NCBI GenBank assembly: GCA_030220185.1
Contig: JASPKZ010001241.1
Location: forward strand, 1,348,501 to 1,412,500
DNA length: 64,000 nt
Origin: Diploptera punctata
Taxonomy: Eukaryota > Arthropoda > Insecta > Blattodea > Blaberidae
Direction: 5' to 3'
Shown: positions 9,536 to 20,204 of the stretch, in pieces
How positions within the stretch are numbered: position 1 is the stretch's first letter
Layout of the letters: the number at the start of each line of letters is the position of its first letter
Notes under the pieces: model-generated
Told to the model about the DNA's origin: nothing
The model's input: the letters and a program-made list of their open reading frames with translations, nothing else
Databases searched by the model: none
Translations under genes and position numbers: made by a program

Positions 9536-9632
9536 GCCAGACCCGGGTGCCGATGTTAAATATTCTTTTCATGTTATGTTTGGCTTTCGTTAGTAAATGC
9601 CAAACTTTAATTAAAACATCGAAATAATAAAC
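9536..9632 (+). mobile_element. SINE family F, 3' part
   Basis: A B-box-like GACCCGGGTGCC is followed by TTCTTTTCATGTTATGTTTGGCTTTC and a TTTAATTA-rich end. The same body occurs at 9780-9918 behind a better tRNA-like head. Confidence 0.5.
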
Positions 9633-9779
9633 CGTTGCTGCTATAAAGAAAAATATTCTCATTAAAATGTTTCTTGTTATATAAGCCGTAACATTGCACA
9701 GCGGAAGCGTCCCGCTGTCTCTTATGATTGAAAATTGTATGTAAGGGAAGAAAAAAATATGTTTTCACTGGGATACCTG

Positions 9780-9918
9780 GAGAGCGAATTTGGCATCGCT
9801 CTAATGTGTAGAGTGATAGGTGCCGCGTTCAAATCCCGGTTCAGGAGATTGATTTTTCTTTTCATGTCATATTTGGCTTTCAATGCTAGAAATCAAAATT
9901 TAATTATAATTTCAATAC
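9780..9918 (+). mobile_element. SINE family F copy
   Basis: The tRNA-like head has GTGTAGAGTGATAGG and a B box GCGTTCAAATCCC. The body TTCTTTTCATGTCATATTTGGC is shared with 9536-9632. It ends in a compound (AC)n(AT)n run to about 9962. Confidence 0.6.
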
Positions 9919-9926
9919 ACACACAC

Positions 9927-9964
<38 letters not shown>

Positions 9965-10187
9965 TTATTTAAAACACCGTAGTAATTAATTGCCATAGTT
10001 AGTGAATTCAATGTTAACCGAAAAATGTCGGCACATTCCAAAGATATTGATGAAGACCGAATATTTGTTTACATTTTTACGCATTTGGACATCCCTCGTT
10101 GTATGCCGACAGACAGAGATGAGGTCTGGAGAATGTATGAAACGAAACGACTTAACAGATTAATGCCGTCGCATAGCACAGCTCTAA

Positions 10188-10293
10188 GGGTCGGTTTCAC
10201 CAACAGAGGTAACTGTATTACGCCAGATTAAGCTATGCATTATACACAGGGAAACTGGCGTAATACAGTTACCTCTGTTGGCGAAACCGGCCC
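10188..10293. mobile_element. MITE with 39-bp TIRs and TAA duplication
   Basis: The ends 10188-10226 and 10255-10293 are inverted repeats with two mismatches, starting GGG(T/C)CGGTTTC. TAA is present at 10185-10187 and 10294-10296. A 3-bp TWA duplication with GGG-CCGGTTTC ends is typical of PIF/Harbinger-derived MITEs. It is only 106 bp and non-coding. Confidence 0.75.
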
Positions 10294-10297
10294 TAAA

Positions 10298-10462
10298 TAA
10301 CGCAACCTAACCATCCTAACATAACTTAGCTAACATAACTAAACTAACCTAACGTAACAATAAGTTGCATTAGGTTAGGTTCATTAAGTTAGATAGGATA
10401 GGATAGTTATTTTAGATATGTTTGATTAATTAGATTGCGTTTAGTCACTTAGGATAGGTTAG
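10298..10462. repeat. Degenerate CCTAA / TTAGG repeats, head to head
   Basis: The first half is rich in CCTAA and CTAAC-type units, the second in TTAGG and ATAGG units such as TTAGGTTAGG. TTAGG is the ancestral insect telomere repeat. The order CCTAA then TTAGG is an inverted, interstitial arrangement. The units are decayed. Confidence 0.6.
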
Positions 10463-10499
10463 TACGCCGTAGCATATTTAATTATGGCAATAAAACCAA

Positions 10500-10845
10500 A
10501 GGACCCAGGGTTCGAGTCCCAGTGGTGTCAGGATTTTTATACTAACCCAAACATTCTGGTGGCACCATTGTCCTGGGGTTTACCCAGCCTCTAACCAAAT
10601 GAGTGTCAGACGCTTGTTTAAAGGTGGCCATCGCGCCGGATTGATAACCCGGTTGGCATGAAGTTCTGAATGTCTAGAAAAGTGGAAACCCTAATCTCCT
10701 ACTACATCTGCTACCCTGTAACAGCCGGAAGTTGCTAGGGCCACCTGCGAACCCTCAACTGCCAAGTTGGCTCCCGGGAAGCTGGGTGCTTGCTTGGCTG
10801 AGTGGGAGGTAAGCATATACGGATGGTCCTGCACTTCCTTTACAT
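10500..10845 (+). mobile_element. Mosaic SINE: family C head/body with a LINE-type 3' tail
   Basis: A B box GGGTTCGAGTCCC is followed by a body matching the SINE C copies at 31793-32078 and 56919-57228 (GGATTTTTA, GTCAGACGCTTGTT and so on). From about 10720 the tail departs from SINE C and instead matches the 3' end of the ORF1-only LINE (about 43700-43840), sharing GCTCCCGGGAAGC and GGGTGCTTGCTTGGCTG. A GT-rich run follows. Confidence 0.75.
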
Positions 10846-10869
10846 TTGTGTGTGCGTGTGTGTGTATCC

Positions 10870-11969
10870 TTACATGAGGTATGAAAAACTGCAAATAAAA
10901 TTTTCCAGACTCTGAAGAAGCTGAAAATCACTATAATATTTGTCTAACGGACTATGCAGCGATTCACTTATGCTGCATTTGTCAATGATCATATGCGTTA
11001 AATGATTCTTCAACCTGACTAAGTACTTCTGCATCGCAAAAGAAGGCAATGCCTCGGTCGTATTCGCCGAAATTCTCACCAAAAACGTCAATGGAAGCTC
11101 GGAAGTTAAAAAACATGTAAAAAATATTAATATATAGGCCTACGTTAATTTGTAATGAGCTTCGTCTTAGGACTTACTGACGGAGTACCAAACATTTCGT
11201 AATACCACGGTTTATGGGAGTCTATGATGCCAGAACCTCCTCCAGCGGTTGGCTAATAATTGATACTAAAGAATCATTATATCTGTTGATAACATTTCCT
11301 AAATAAAGGGTACTTTTAATAAACAAAATTGTAGGCAGTATACCTCAAATGCCTATGAAGCTCATAAAATCGGTCCGAAAATTCGGTTTCAGTGGTAACA
11401 ATACATTTTTACGTTCGTGGTTTGGTGCGAAATGAGTTATTCTGGTTTAACTAGCTTAATTTATGTTAAAAGCGAGTTACACTAATAAAGAAGATATAAA
11501 ACATACAGTTTTAGAACCTATATATAAAATCCTAAGAGCTTCCCTATTAAGGATTCGATACGGGAGTTTCCAGCATAATTTTTTGTCCAGTCACAAAATT
11601 GGTTTGTCACAAGTACAGATCATGTACTACATTTTTATATCTAAGAAGGAATCGCCTTCTATCAGCCCAGACTTAATCCTCCGGACGAAGAACTTTAGTC
11701 AGTGGCACAGGGAATATTGGTCAGTACACTGAATAAAACGCCTCATCAGTAGTGAATTTCTCAATTAGTGAGACTACTCGAGGTACAATGGAAGAATGGC
11801 CCGAAATAATTAGAGCCTGTATCTAAACAACAGATAAGTATTTTGAAAACTGATTGGTCAATGTTTGTTAAATATAATACACTAAAATTATATTGAAATA
11901 TCTGAACTCGAATTTGTCTTAAAAAACTTTGTATCAGTCATTATGCCCGCTCTATTTACATACAGTAAA
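10870..11969. other. Unannotated stretch
   Basis: Short frames here (for example 11463-11732) lack any recognisable domain. No repeat copy or RNA was found. Confidence 0.4.
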
Positions 11970-11971
11970 TA

Positions 11972-13415
11972 ACAGAACCTCACCGATAAAATGATGGGGA
12001 TGATAGGCCATGCAAAGAGCATCAATTTTTGTGAAGAAACACGTCGTTTGTGAGTTATGCGCGTGTATCAAGGTGCACGCGCATTGCACTGGAACCAGCC
12101 CGTTTGTTGTTTATCTGTGCCGTCAGCCTTCACTCTGTCGTAGCAATACGTGCCTGTATGTTTGGTTTGTTGTTCATTTGAGAATTTAATCAACTTGCAG
12201 TGCGAGTTGTCTGAACTCAGAGACATGATTATGTGCTGTGGTTAGACGGGAGATAATCTCGTCGCATGTACGAGCAAAGGTTTCTCAACAGGAGACATCC
12301 ACGCCATACTATATTTGCTGCAATTCATTGACGCCTTGGACAAACGGGTAAACTTTGTCTTCGGGCCGTTGGTGGCGGGAGATGTGATGTGAAGAAGCCA
12401 GATTTTGAGGACGCTGTGGTCGAGCGAGTTACTGTCGAACCTTCAACCGACAGGCATGCTGTGCTCGTGTTTTGAACGTAAGATACCTGTCCATTTGGAA
12501 GGTATTTAGAGAGTACAACCTACACACTTACCACTTTCAGAATGTGCAGGTAATAGGATCACAAGATTTTGTACCTCGTATGAACTTTGTACAGTGGTTT
12601 GTACACCAGACTGTTCACGGTGCTGCCTTTCCTACACAGTTATCATTCTAAGATGAGGCGTATTTTAGGCGTGATCGATACTGCAAAACTAGGAATAGTC
12701 ACATCTGGGATTACACTAACCCACATGTAATTGCTGTAGTTTACCGTCAACATTTTGGCTGGAATTGTTGGTACTCATCTGCTGGGACCTGAAATTCTGC
12801 CAGCAAGGTAAACTGGGACAGCTTATTTACAGTTCCTGCAGACCATCCTTCTTAGCCTGCTAGACGGTGTACCGCTTGCTGTGTGCCGCAATCTCTGGTT
12901 CCAGCATGATGGAGCCCCAGTACACTTCCGTGTAGACGCACGACTACAACTGACCGTCGCTTACGGAGACAAATGGATTGGACGAAGAGGACCTGTTGCG
13001 TGACCAGCGCGGTCGCCTCATTTAATGCCCCTTTTTTGGGGGGGAGGCATTTCAGGAGTATAGTCTACGTAACTCGAGTGACCACCTGAGCTCAACTGAT
13101 TCACAGACTAAATGTTGCAATTGATGACGTCAAACAGAATCCTGCCATGCTCGGCCGTGCTGGCCAATCATTCCTGCGACGATATCAAACATGCAATGAG
13201 GCACAGGGACGACTGTTTGAATACTTATTGTAAACAAATTCCTTTTTCACTAAATTGCATGTGAACAATTTTTTAAACTGAATTCCGACCCTTACTGGTG
13301 AACACCTTCATATGCGCATATCTCATAAATGACGTGTTTTGTACTATATGTTCGTTCACAAAAAATTATCTTCTCTGCATGACTATATCCCTATCATTTT
13401 GTAGATGAGGTCCTG

Positions 13416-13416
<1 letters not shown>
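11972..13416 (+). mobile_element. Tc1/mariner-superfamily transposon with ~100-bp TIRs, decayed
   Basis: The ends are long imperfect inverted repeats. Sequence from ACAGAACCTCA at 11972 to about 12071 matches the reverse complement of about 13310-13416, which ends TGAGGTCCTGT. Adjacent TA sequence fits the TA target of this superfamily. The interior holds a broken transposase in plus orientation. The right end runs into a (TA)n tract. Confidence 0.75.
12260..13240 (+). pseudogene. Tc1/mariner-type transposase pseudogene (DDE_3-like)
   Basis: Three-frame reading gives pieces of a DDE transposase. EQRFLNRRHPRHTIF is the helix-turn-helix side. LLGPEILPAR comes next. Then LWFQHDGAPVHFRVDARLQL and KWIGRRGPVA form the block around the second aspartate. 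QHDGAPxHF and WIGRxGP are hallmarks of a widespread arthropod Tc1-like group. Stops and frameshifts occur throughout, so it cannot make transposase. Confidence 0.7.
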
Positions 13417-13446
<30 letters not shown>

Positions 13447-14200
13447 GTAGGGGGATTGGCTGGGAGAAATATAAAGAAGTTCATTAAAATTGTAAAGGAA
13501 TCTGAGAAAAGATTATTGCAATAACGGATTATCAGAAATTTGTCCTTTACTTAAAATTGATTTCAATTTTAACTGAGACACTTGTCGAGTTTCATCATAC
13601 CTCGTGTAGGATCACTGGACGATAGGAAGAATGCTCATTTATTTCTTCTGAAGTGAGGCTAATTTTGCCCGCATAGCTAGTTAAATATAATATATTTTTA
13701 TTATCCATTCTGAACTTCCGTTTTTATACCATTATTAATTATAAAAAATACATTTATATCTTTATATCATTAACAATTGTCATCATTTGATTCCTTTCAA
13801 ATGTTAAATGAAATCTTATACTGTGTTCTTAAACTGTACTGATTGCACACAGTAATGGATGAAAGAATATTTTTACTTTATCTTTGATTTGTATTCCTTC
13901 AAAATCCACATTTCTTTTAATAAATCTAGAATAAATTACTTTCTGTTTAATACGTCCATTTAAAAGGACTTTTGTCATACATTGCTTGGCACTATGGTCC
14001 GCTCGGTCCCAGTGCCAGTGGTGAAATAGTTATCATACTCGCTAGGTATATTGGCTGAAACCCAATAGATGTAATGGGTTTTTGAAAGTTGAAAAGAATT
14101 TTAAGGAAAATCGCTATAAATGTCCCTTAAATATTGAAACTGTGATTGTACTGCTCATGGATACGACATAAAAATAATATCCTCAACCCGTGTCCAACTC
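13417..14200. other. (TA)n tract, then unannotated stretch
   Basis: A (TA)n run at about 13419-13446 is followed by AT-rich sequence with no gene or repeat that I recognise. Confidence 0.4.
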
Positions 14201-14204
14201 AGGA

Positions 14205-14492
14205 TCGGATCGAGGGATGAGATGAGATGAAGCGTCTTATATAGAAGTCTGTGAATGACAAGGGTGACTACCGACCACTCCTCATGCACCATCACAGAGG
14301 CAGATGAACGAAATGGATGAGAGGATTATGGACAAAATGTATACTGAAATTCTTGCATGGAAAAACGAGAGAAATTCCGAGAAAAAACCTGCCCTAGCTC
14401 CGTTTATTCCAACACGAAACCCACATGGAATGATCGAGACTCGATCTCGGGACCCCAACGGTGAGAGGTGAGCGTCTACAGAGCCGGTTACA
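14205..14492 (-). mobile_element. tRNA-headed SINE (family I)
   Basis: On the minus strand the head has CTGTAGACGCTCACCTCTCACC and a B-box-like GATCGAGTCTCG. A body of ~200 bases follows and ends near CTCATCTCATCCC. Only one copy is seen in the window, so the boundaries are rough. Confidence 0.5.
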
Positions 14493-14979
14493 GGAGATAT
14501 AAATTGCGATAATCTAATGTAAAACTAGCTTCTGCTGGGAGGAAAACCATAAATAAAGCCAGTAAAATTGATATCCTACAAATGGAGTAATATATGCCAC
14601 TATGTATTTATATCACAGGTTTAATGGTATGGTCTGTGCTATACAGTTGAGTCCTGTTCTAATGGTTGTTTTGTGGACATTGAGAGCGTCGCATTATATA
14701 CAAAGGTGCAATGTAAGCGGTGTAAAGTTGTGATGATAAAACTTGAGATGTTTCAAATTACGATCACACTGAAGTGAACAAAACTTTACATCTGAATTGT
14801 CCATAAAAGTTAATTGGGAATTGAATAACTGAACCGTGAAACTTGACTTCTCCACTAATTTGCTAAAATGTGTAAAAAATTATTAAAACTCAACAATTTA
14901 CTTATCTTCAGAAGTTTAAGAAATAAATCATATAGAGTTGAAGCGAAGAAAAACTCGTTTTAACAAAGCCAATTACTGT
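14493..14979. other. Unannotated stretch
   Basis: AT-rich sequence with no gene or repeat recognised. Confidence 0.35.
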
Positions 14980-15184
14980 CACATCCACTTGAAGGTTCTT
15001 TTTGTTCAATACCACCTGTTTGTCATTCGACATTTCAGGTATTCTCTCTTGGCATTGGCGCATTGTCTACTTCAGAGGTTGGGGAGCCTGGCAGGCGGGG
15101 TTACGCTATCCCAATTATACGATGGGTGATCACGATGGGTAATGATGCGCCAGGAGAGACCTTAAACCTAAACTTAATCTAATG

Positions 15185-15378
15185 AGGTGAATATGATATC
15201 GATAATGAAGGCCAGATGATATTCGGGTACCGTTTGCTCCTTAAAGTATCCTGACATTTGTCTTAAAGGTGAGGAAATACCCCGAAGAAACCTCAAACAG
15301 GAAACTTGTCCCAAGCGGGGATCGAACCCGGGCCCGCAACGTGACAAGGCAACACGCTACCTCGAGACCACAGCGGTG
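15185..15378 (-). mobile_element. SINE family A copy (unit 1)
   Basis: Head and body of SINE A: B-box region GGATCGAACCCGGGCCCG (plus sense) and ACATTTGTCTTA. The 3' third of the family is missing. Confidence 0.75.
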
Positions 15379-15585
15379 GACATTCATTTGAAGGTTCCAA
15401 ATGCCCCAGGTTTGTCTTTCGACATTCCTGGTTTCTCTCCTGGCATGGCGAACTTGTAACCCACTTCTGAGATTGGGGCGCCTGGAAGGCGGGGTTACGT
15501 TTCCCCGATGATATGATGGGTGATGATGATGATGATAATGGTTCGCCAGGAGAGTCCTAATCCTAAGCTTAACTTAAGATGAATA

Positions 15586-15778
15586 TGAATGATGATGATT
15601 GCGATGGCCATATGATTTCGGAGACCGTTTGGGCCTTAAAGTTTTACTGACATTTGTCTTACAGGTGAGGAAAAACCCCGATAAAAACCTCACCCAGAAA
15701 AACTATCCCGACTGGGGATCGAAACCGGGCCCGCTGCGTGACAAGGCAGCACGGTACCCCGAGACCACAGCGGTGGAC
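15586..15778 (-). mobile_element. SINE family A copy (unit 2)
   Basis: It has the same truncation as unit 1, as expected if the SINE was present before the 399-bp duplication. The B-box region carries a change (GATCGAAACC). Confidence 0.75.
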
Positions 15779-15789
15779 AAAAAAAAAGT

Positions 15790-17020
15790 ATCTAGAAGGC
15801 TATATATTTGCTATCCTTACGTTCACCAGACTTTACTTTGAACGAAAGTCCGCCCCGCTAGTTTAGATAGTAACATGACTGATTCTTGACTAGTGACACC
15901 GAATTCGAGCCCCAGCTCAATTCCAATTGTAAATTGTTCAATATCGGTGCTATCCCTCTGCAATGAAACTGTATGTTGAAAAAGTAAGTGGTAGTCTTGT
16001 AAGCAAATCTTCCGTCTGATGGGTATGTTAATCTTCCCGCTCCCTATGGTAGTTTTGGACAGGAGTAGACTATTTGCCAGCACATTTTTTCGACTTCTCC
16101 TTTGTCTTCATCCCCTCACACAAACACACTTACACCCTATAAGCTCTCGTCCTGTGCTTCTCTCCGTAAACAATCCAGGTACACGTCACGTACGAAAAAT
16201 GAACTGCCAAAGTGTTACACGCATTTAAAATGTTGATGCGCATAAAAATAATCTGCCCCCCTAGCGAGGACCGAAATATCAGCAATAATTTGCAACACAT
16301 AAACACGCTTCCATTGAACATCCTAATCTCGGATTAAAACGAAACCTCACAGAACATTAGGCATGTAAAGGTGTCGTGTTCGTGTCGGTAGAATGAAGTC
16401 CATGATTCATATGGTAGATATAAGTACGCACCACTTCAGCAGATCCCGTAAAATAGGTAATATGCGATATATGTGTATCGGGTTTGAAGTAATAATGCTT
16501 AACATTTTCGATTACAGACAGGTGAATGGAGAAGTCTACTTAAGTTTTTTTATGGAATTTATTGCCTTTTTTTCAGAATAAAGAAAATACATATGCATTT
16601 ACATTGCGCACGGGCCTGCTTGGCCGTACGTGTATTATTTTTCCATGAATAAAAAAATAAAACTAATAATATAAACAAATACCTACAAATACACCTGTAT
16701 CAAAAAACAATAACAGGCTACATATGTGTAAAATCTATGTCTACACTAAATCACAATAATACATATCTACATTCATCCACATCCCGTATATTAATATTTA
16801 AAAAAATGCTAGAAAACAAATTAGAAAAAAAACACACACACATACACCCACACACTCCCACACATATACACACCGCACGCTCATACCCCCCTCCCCCCGG
16901 CCCTGCAGACATTAAATGCACCATCAGACTATTCAACTTATCAGACCTACTTATTATATAAACATGATTAAAGATCGAACACAAAGACCATATTGAGATT
17001 CTTCTTATTGTTAATACATA
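15790..17020. other. Unannotated stretch with a CA-rich tract
   Basis: Short frames on both strands show no domain. A CACACA-rich, low-complexity run lies at about 16832-16875. Nothing else is recognised. Confidence 0.4.
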
Positions 17021-17025
17021 TATCC

Positions 17026-17649
17026 TTAATCTACAATTTTGTTATATCTCAATTTTCTTACTGTACCCAAAAATTTGCATGTTTTTGATTCATTCTCGAT
17101 CCGACTTAAAAGATCCCAACACGCTACTCTCCCTCGATCCGACCTGAGAAATCTCTCCGGCAGCATCTCTAATCTAAGTTGTTCTGTCTCTCTATAGAAT
17201 GCTATAATATGCTGCCAGTTTTCATGGTCATCGCATAGTGGGCATAGTTTAATGCCTTCATCATTTGTTAAATTATGGGCCATCCATCCCCCCAAATGAA
17301 ACCATGCAATAGCATTTCTATCATCCCCATCCAAAGAGTCAATATATTTCTCCCTTTGCCACGAAAGTTTCAGTTCCGTCTGCAGGGTGAGCGATATTTT
17401 CTGGTTACACTCTGATTCTATATACTGCCTGTCTATATCGATTAGTCTCTTTTTAACTGTCCTCCTAACATTTATATTATTCCGCGTACTCCTCTCCCAT
17501 ACCCAACTCATCCCTATGCCCTTCAATCCCCTTTCTACACCGATTACCCTATCTCCCGAAACACACTGCCTTTTCTGTTCATTGTAACACTCTGCTCTAA
17601 GTGAGTCCTGATTCCCGTTTATTATGTCCAACCAATACTTAATAGCCAT
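17026..17649 (-). pseudogene. LINE ORF2 C-terminal Cys/His region
   Basis: 207 codons are open. KLCPLC...H near the middle resembles the CPxC...H zinc-binding motif found after the RT in many APE-type LINEs, though the final Cys is not where expected. The rest is rich in charged helices. It ends with a normal stop close to the element's 3' end. Confidence 0.6.
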
Positions 17650-17796
17650 AATTTTGCCCCTTATTGTGTCCGAAAATGTACCGAATTATTTCAGTATGCC
17701 ACAATTTGAAGTCCCCGTTGCTAATCTCATCGCTTTCTTAAGAAACATAGGTTGAATTTTATCTAGTGTCCCCGTTCGTTCCCAACCCCATAATTC

Positions 17797-18066
17797 TCAG
17801 CCATACAGCATGGTCGCTCTCACAGTCGAAGAATCAACCTGTGCTAGTGTACGCATCGGTACGTTTCGCAATTTTGACATATTAGTAAGCATTTCGCTTG
17901 TCCGGCACCTAGCTCTCATTGTTGCATTTTCGATGTGTCTCGTCCATTTTCCATTCATTGTCAAAGTCATCCCCAAGTAGACAAAATTTTTAACATTTTC
18001 TAAATTCTCACCACGGTATGTCCACCTTTCCCTCCCGCTGTATACCGACCCGTTTTTAAAAGTCAT
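17797..18066 (-). pseudogene. LINE RT post-palm fragment
   Basis: It contains NFVYLGMTLTMNGKW, the block after the catalytic loop (usually F.YLG), and ends at ATMLYG (usually the YG(C/S)E block). The catalytic YADD itself is visible just upstream on the minus strand, near 18190, in the sequence YADDLCLFS. Confidence 0.7.
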
Positions 18067-18325
18067 GGCTTTAGTTTTGCTAACGTTAACAGTAAGTCCC
18101 CAAGTCGTACAGTATGTCGATAGTAAATCTTAACCCTTCTGCATGCCATCTATTTTTGTGGAAAAGAGGCATAAGTCGTCTGCATACATTAGAACAGGAA
18201 TACTTCGCCCACCCACCGTTGGAGCATCGATCCCCTCTACTTCCAGCATCAAAGCTACATCGTCTATAAATAAGTTAAATAACAATGGTGACAATACGCA
18301 TCCCTGTTTTCACCCTTAACTGCCT

Positions 18326-18991
18326 TTATATTTTCTGAAACTTGGGCCCTCCCATATTAACACAGAACTCCACTTTTTTATAAATTCCCATTAGCGCCCT
18401 AATCATAGTTTTCCGATACTCCTGTTGCCATAATTTCTGCCATAGGGCATTGCGTTCAACAGAGTCGAATGCTTTTTTCAGATCTATAAAAGTACAGCGT
18501 AACCTGCCTCGTTTGACACTCAAACATCTGTTAATTGCAGTTCTCAGGACAAATAGATTGTCCGCCGTCCTGAAGCCTTCCCTGATCCCGACTTGGTATC
18601 GTGAAATTTCATTATTTTCATTTATCCAATTTTTTAGCCTGTTATATAGCACTGTGCAATAAATTTTTCCAAACACCGGCAGGAGAGAGACACCGCGGTA
18701 ATTGTCCGGATTGTTAACTCCACCCTTACCCTTGTAAATAGGATGCAGTATTGATGTGGACCATTCATCTGGATAGGTTCCTTTTTCAAAAATTTTGTTA
18801 AAAATACCTACTATGTACCCTGTCCATTTATCAATTTTCAAGGCTTCTTTATAGAACACGGCTGGTATACCGTCTAGACCAGGAGCTTTTCCATGTTTCA
18901 TGGATCGAATCGCATCCCTCACCTCTAGGTTATCTCCGAGTCTAGCATTGGTACGTCTTGACCAACTAATAATAGCCGCGGTCCCTCCCAA
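18326..18991 (-). pseudogene. LINE reverse transcriptase palm fragment
   Basis: 221 codons include MKHGKAPGLDGIPAVFYK (RT block 0/1), DNYRGVSLLPVFGKIY (block 2), ISRYQVGIREGFRTADNLF (block 3) and FIDLKKAFDSV with the first catalytic Asp (block 4). The order and spacing match APE-type LINEs. It is separated from the endonuclease piece by frameshifts, so it is not functional as a unit. Confidence 0.75.
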
Positions 18992-19398
18992 TTCCCCCTC
19001 CTGTAAACACCCTTTCGAAATGAAGTACCCAAGTTTCTGGCGAAATTTGATTTACTTTTTTTACGATATTTAATTTCCCTAATTACTTTCCAAATTTTGG
19101 TAACATCCCGTTCCTTCATAGCCTGATTAATACTCTCCAAGATTTTTCCCTCCCAATTCTCCCTGGTTCTAGCCGTTATCTCTTTATATCGTCTCCTCAT
19201 CTCTATGTACACCCGCCGATTGAAGTCGCCACCCTCCTTTCTGAACCTCACTAAAGCCCTCTCCGCTCGTCTTTTTCCTTCCCTACATGCATTATCGTAC
19301 CAGCCTTCATATCGTTTTTGCCCTGATTTTCCTCTAATCTGCATATTTTTCCCCCCTTCCCACATTAGTAATCTTAATTTTTTCACCTCTTCCTCCAC
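18925..19398 (-). pseudogene. LINE linker between endonuclease and RT
   Basis: 157 codons of basic, helical sequence (for example YEGWYDNACREGKRRAERAL and WEGKILESINQAMKERDVTKIWKVI). This block normally precedes the RT in APE-type LINEs. It overlaps both neighbours in other frames, marking frameshifts at each side. Confidence 0.65.
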
Positions 19399-20101
19399 AT
19401 CGCCTAATACCTCCGGGTGTCGAAGACTCTAGTTTGTTAAGTAGTTCCTGTGTCTTATCCTCTCTCCAACAGAACCGCCTAACAGTTCTAGTGTCTCCCC
19501 TCCTTGCCGTATTCAAGCTTCCCACTTCCTTTCCCTCTTCTTCAAATTCTAATTGGATTTCGATAGGTGAGTGATGCGATTCGATTCTGTCCGCTACTTT
19601 GAATGCTGCAATCCTAGAAATAAGATTCTGTGAGCAGAGCATATAATCCACGACACTTCCTCCATTACCGTTTATGAACGTAAGTTCCCCTTCAATATCT
19701 TCCCCGTATTTTCCGTTTAGCATTTCTAGGTTATGAATGTCGCAAAACGTCAGAAGTTCTCTGCCATACGTATTAATTACCCTACCCTTACTCGCCCGAA
19801 ATCCCTTTCTTAAATCTTCCCCTCCTTCTTCCGTCCCTAAAATTATATTTTCTCTCACAGTTCTACCATTAAAGTCCCCCATTATAAGAGTATCTGCATC
19901 CGGGAATTTATGTCCGAGTTCTATCATTGTATCTCCCAGGTCATCAAAAAAGGTAGACATAGCGTGTCGAGACCCAGCCGGGTGACGATATACCGAGAGG
20001 ATACATAAACAAAGATCTCCGATTTTTACATGAATACACGTGACACCCTGTATTTCAACATGAACATTTTCAACATGTCTAAATGTATTATTTTTCAACA
20101 T
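19334..20101 (-). pseudogene. LINE apurinic-type endonuclease, N-terminally truncated
   Basis: 255 codons carry the later motifs of an APE-like endonuclease: MGDFNGR, VVDYMLCS and SHHSPIEIQL, which hold the Asp/Asn and His catalytic positions. The early Asn and Glu motifs are lost. The enzyme nicks target DNA for target-primed reverse transcription. The frame also stays open a little upstream of the ATG. Confidence 0.75.
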
Positions 20102-20204
20102 TGTTAATATCCCTCCCGGATATCTTCCCCTTTTTTGTTTACTACCCCTCCCCTTATTTATACAACTGTTAACTATATGGTATTTATGGGGAGCCAGATA
20201 TAAT

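Larger units (their letters stand above)
14980..15779. repeat. 399-bp tandem duplication containing SINE A
   Basis: Two units (about 14980-15379 and 15380-15779) share the same order. GAAGGTTC comes first. A CATTTC/CATTCC block with TTCTCTC follows. Then comes GGCGGGGTTACG, then GCGCCAGGAGAG, then a minus-strand SINE A copy ending at GGTGGACA. The matching GAAGGTT positions are 14991 and 15390. The units are clearly diverged, so the duplication is old. Confidence 0.75.
17026..20195 (-). mobile_element. APE-type LINE, 5' truncated and frameshifted
   Basis: The minus strand carries one LINE ORF2 in pieces: endonuclease (20101-19334), linker (19398-18925), RT palm (18991 to about 18100), post-palm (18066-17797) and a C-terminal Cys/His region (17649-17026). 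Adjacent pieces overlap in different frames, so small indels broke the ORF. The endonuclease lacks its N-terminal motifs, which places the truncation inside that domain. I do not assign a clade. Confidence 0.8.
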
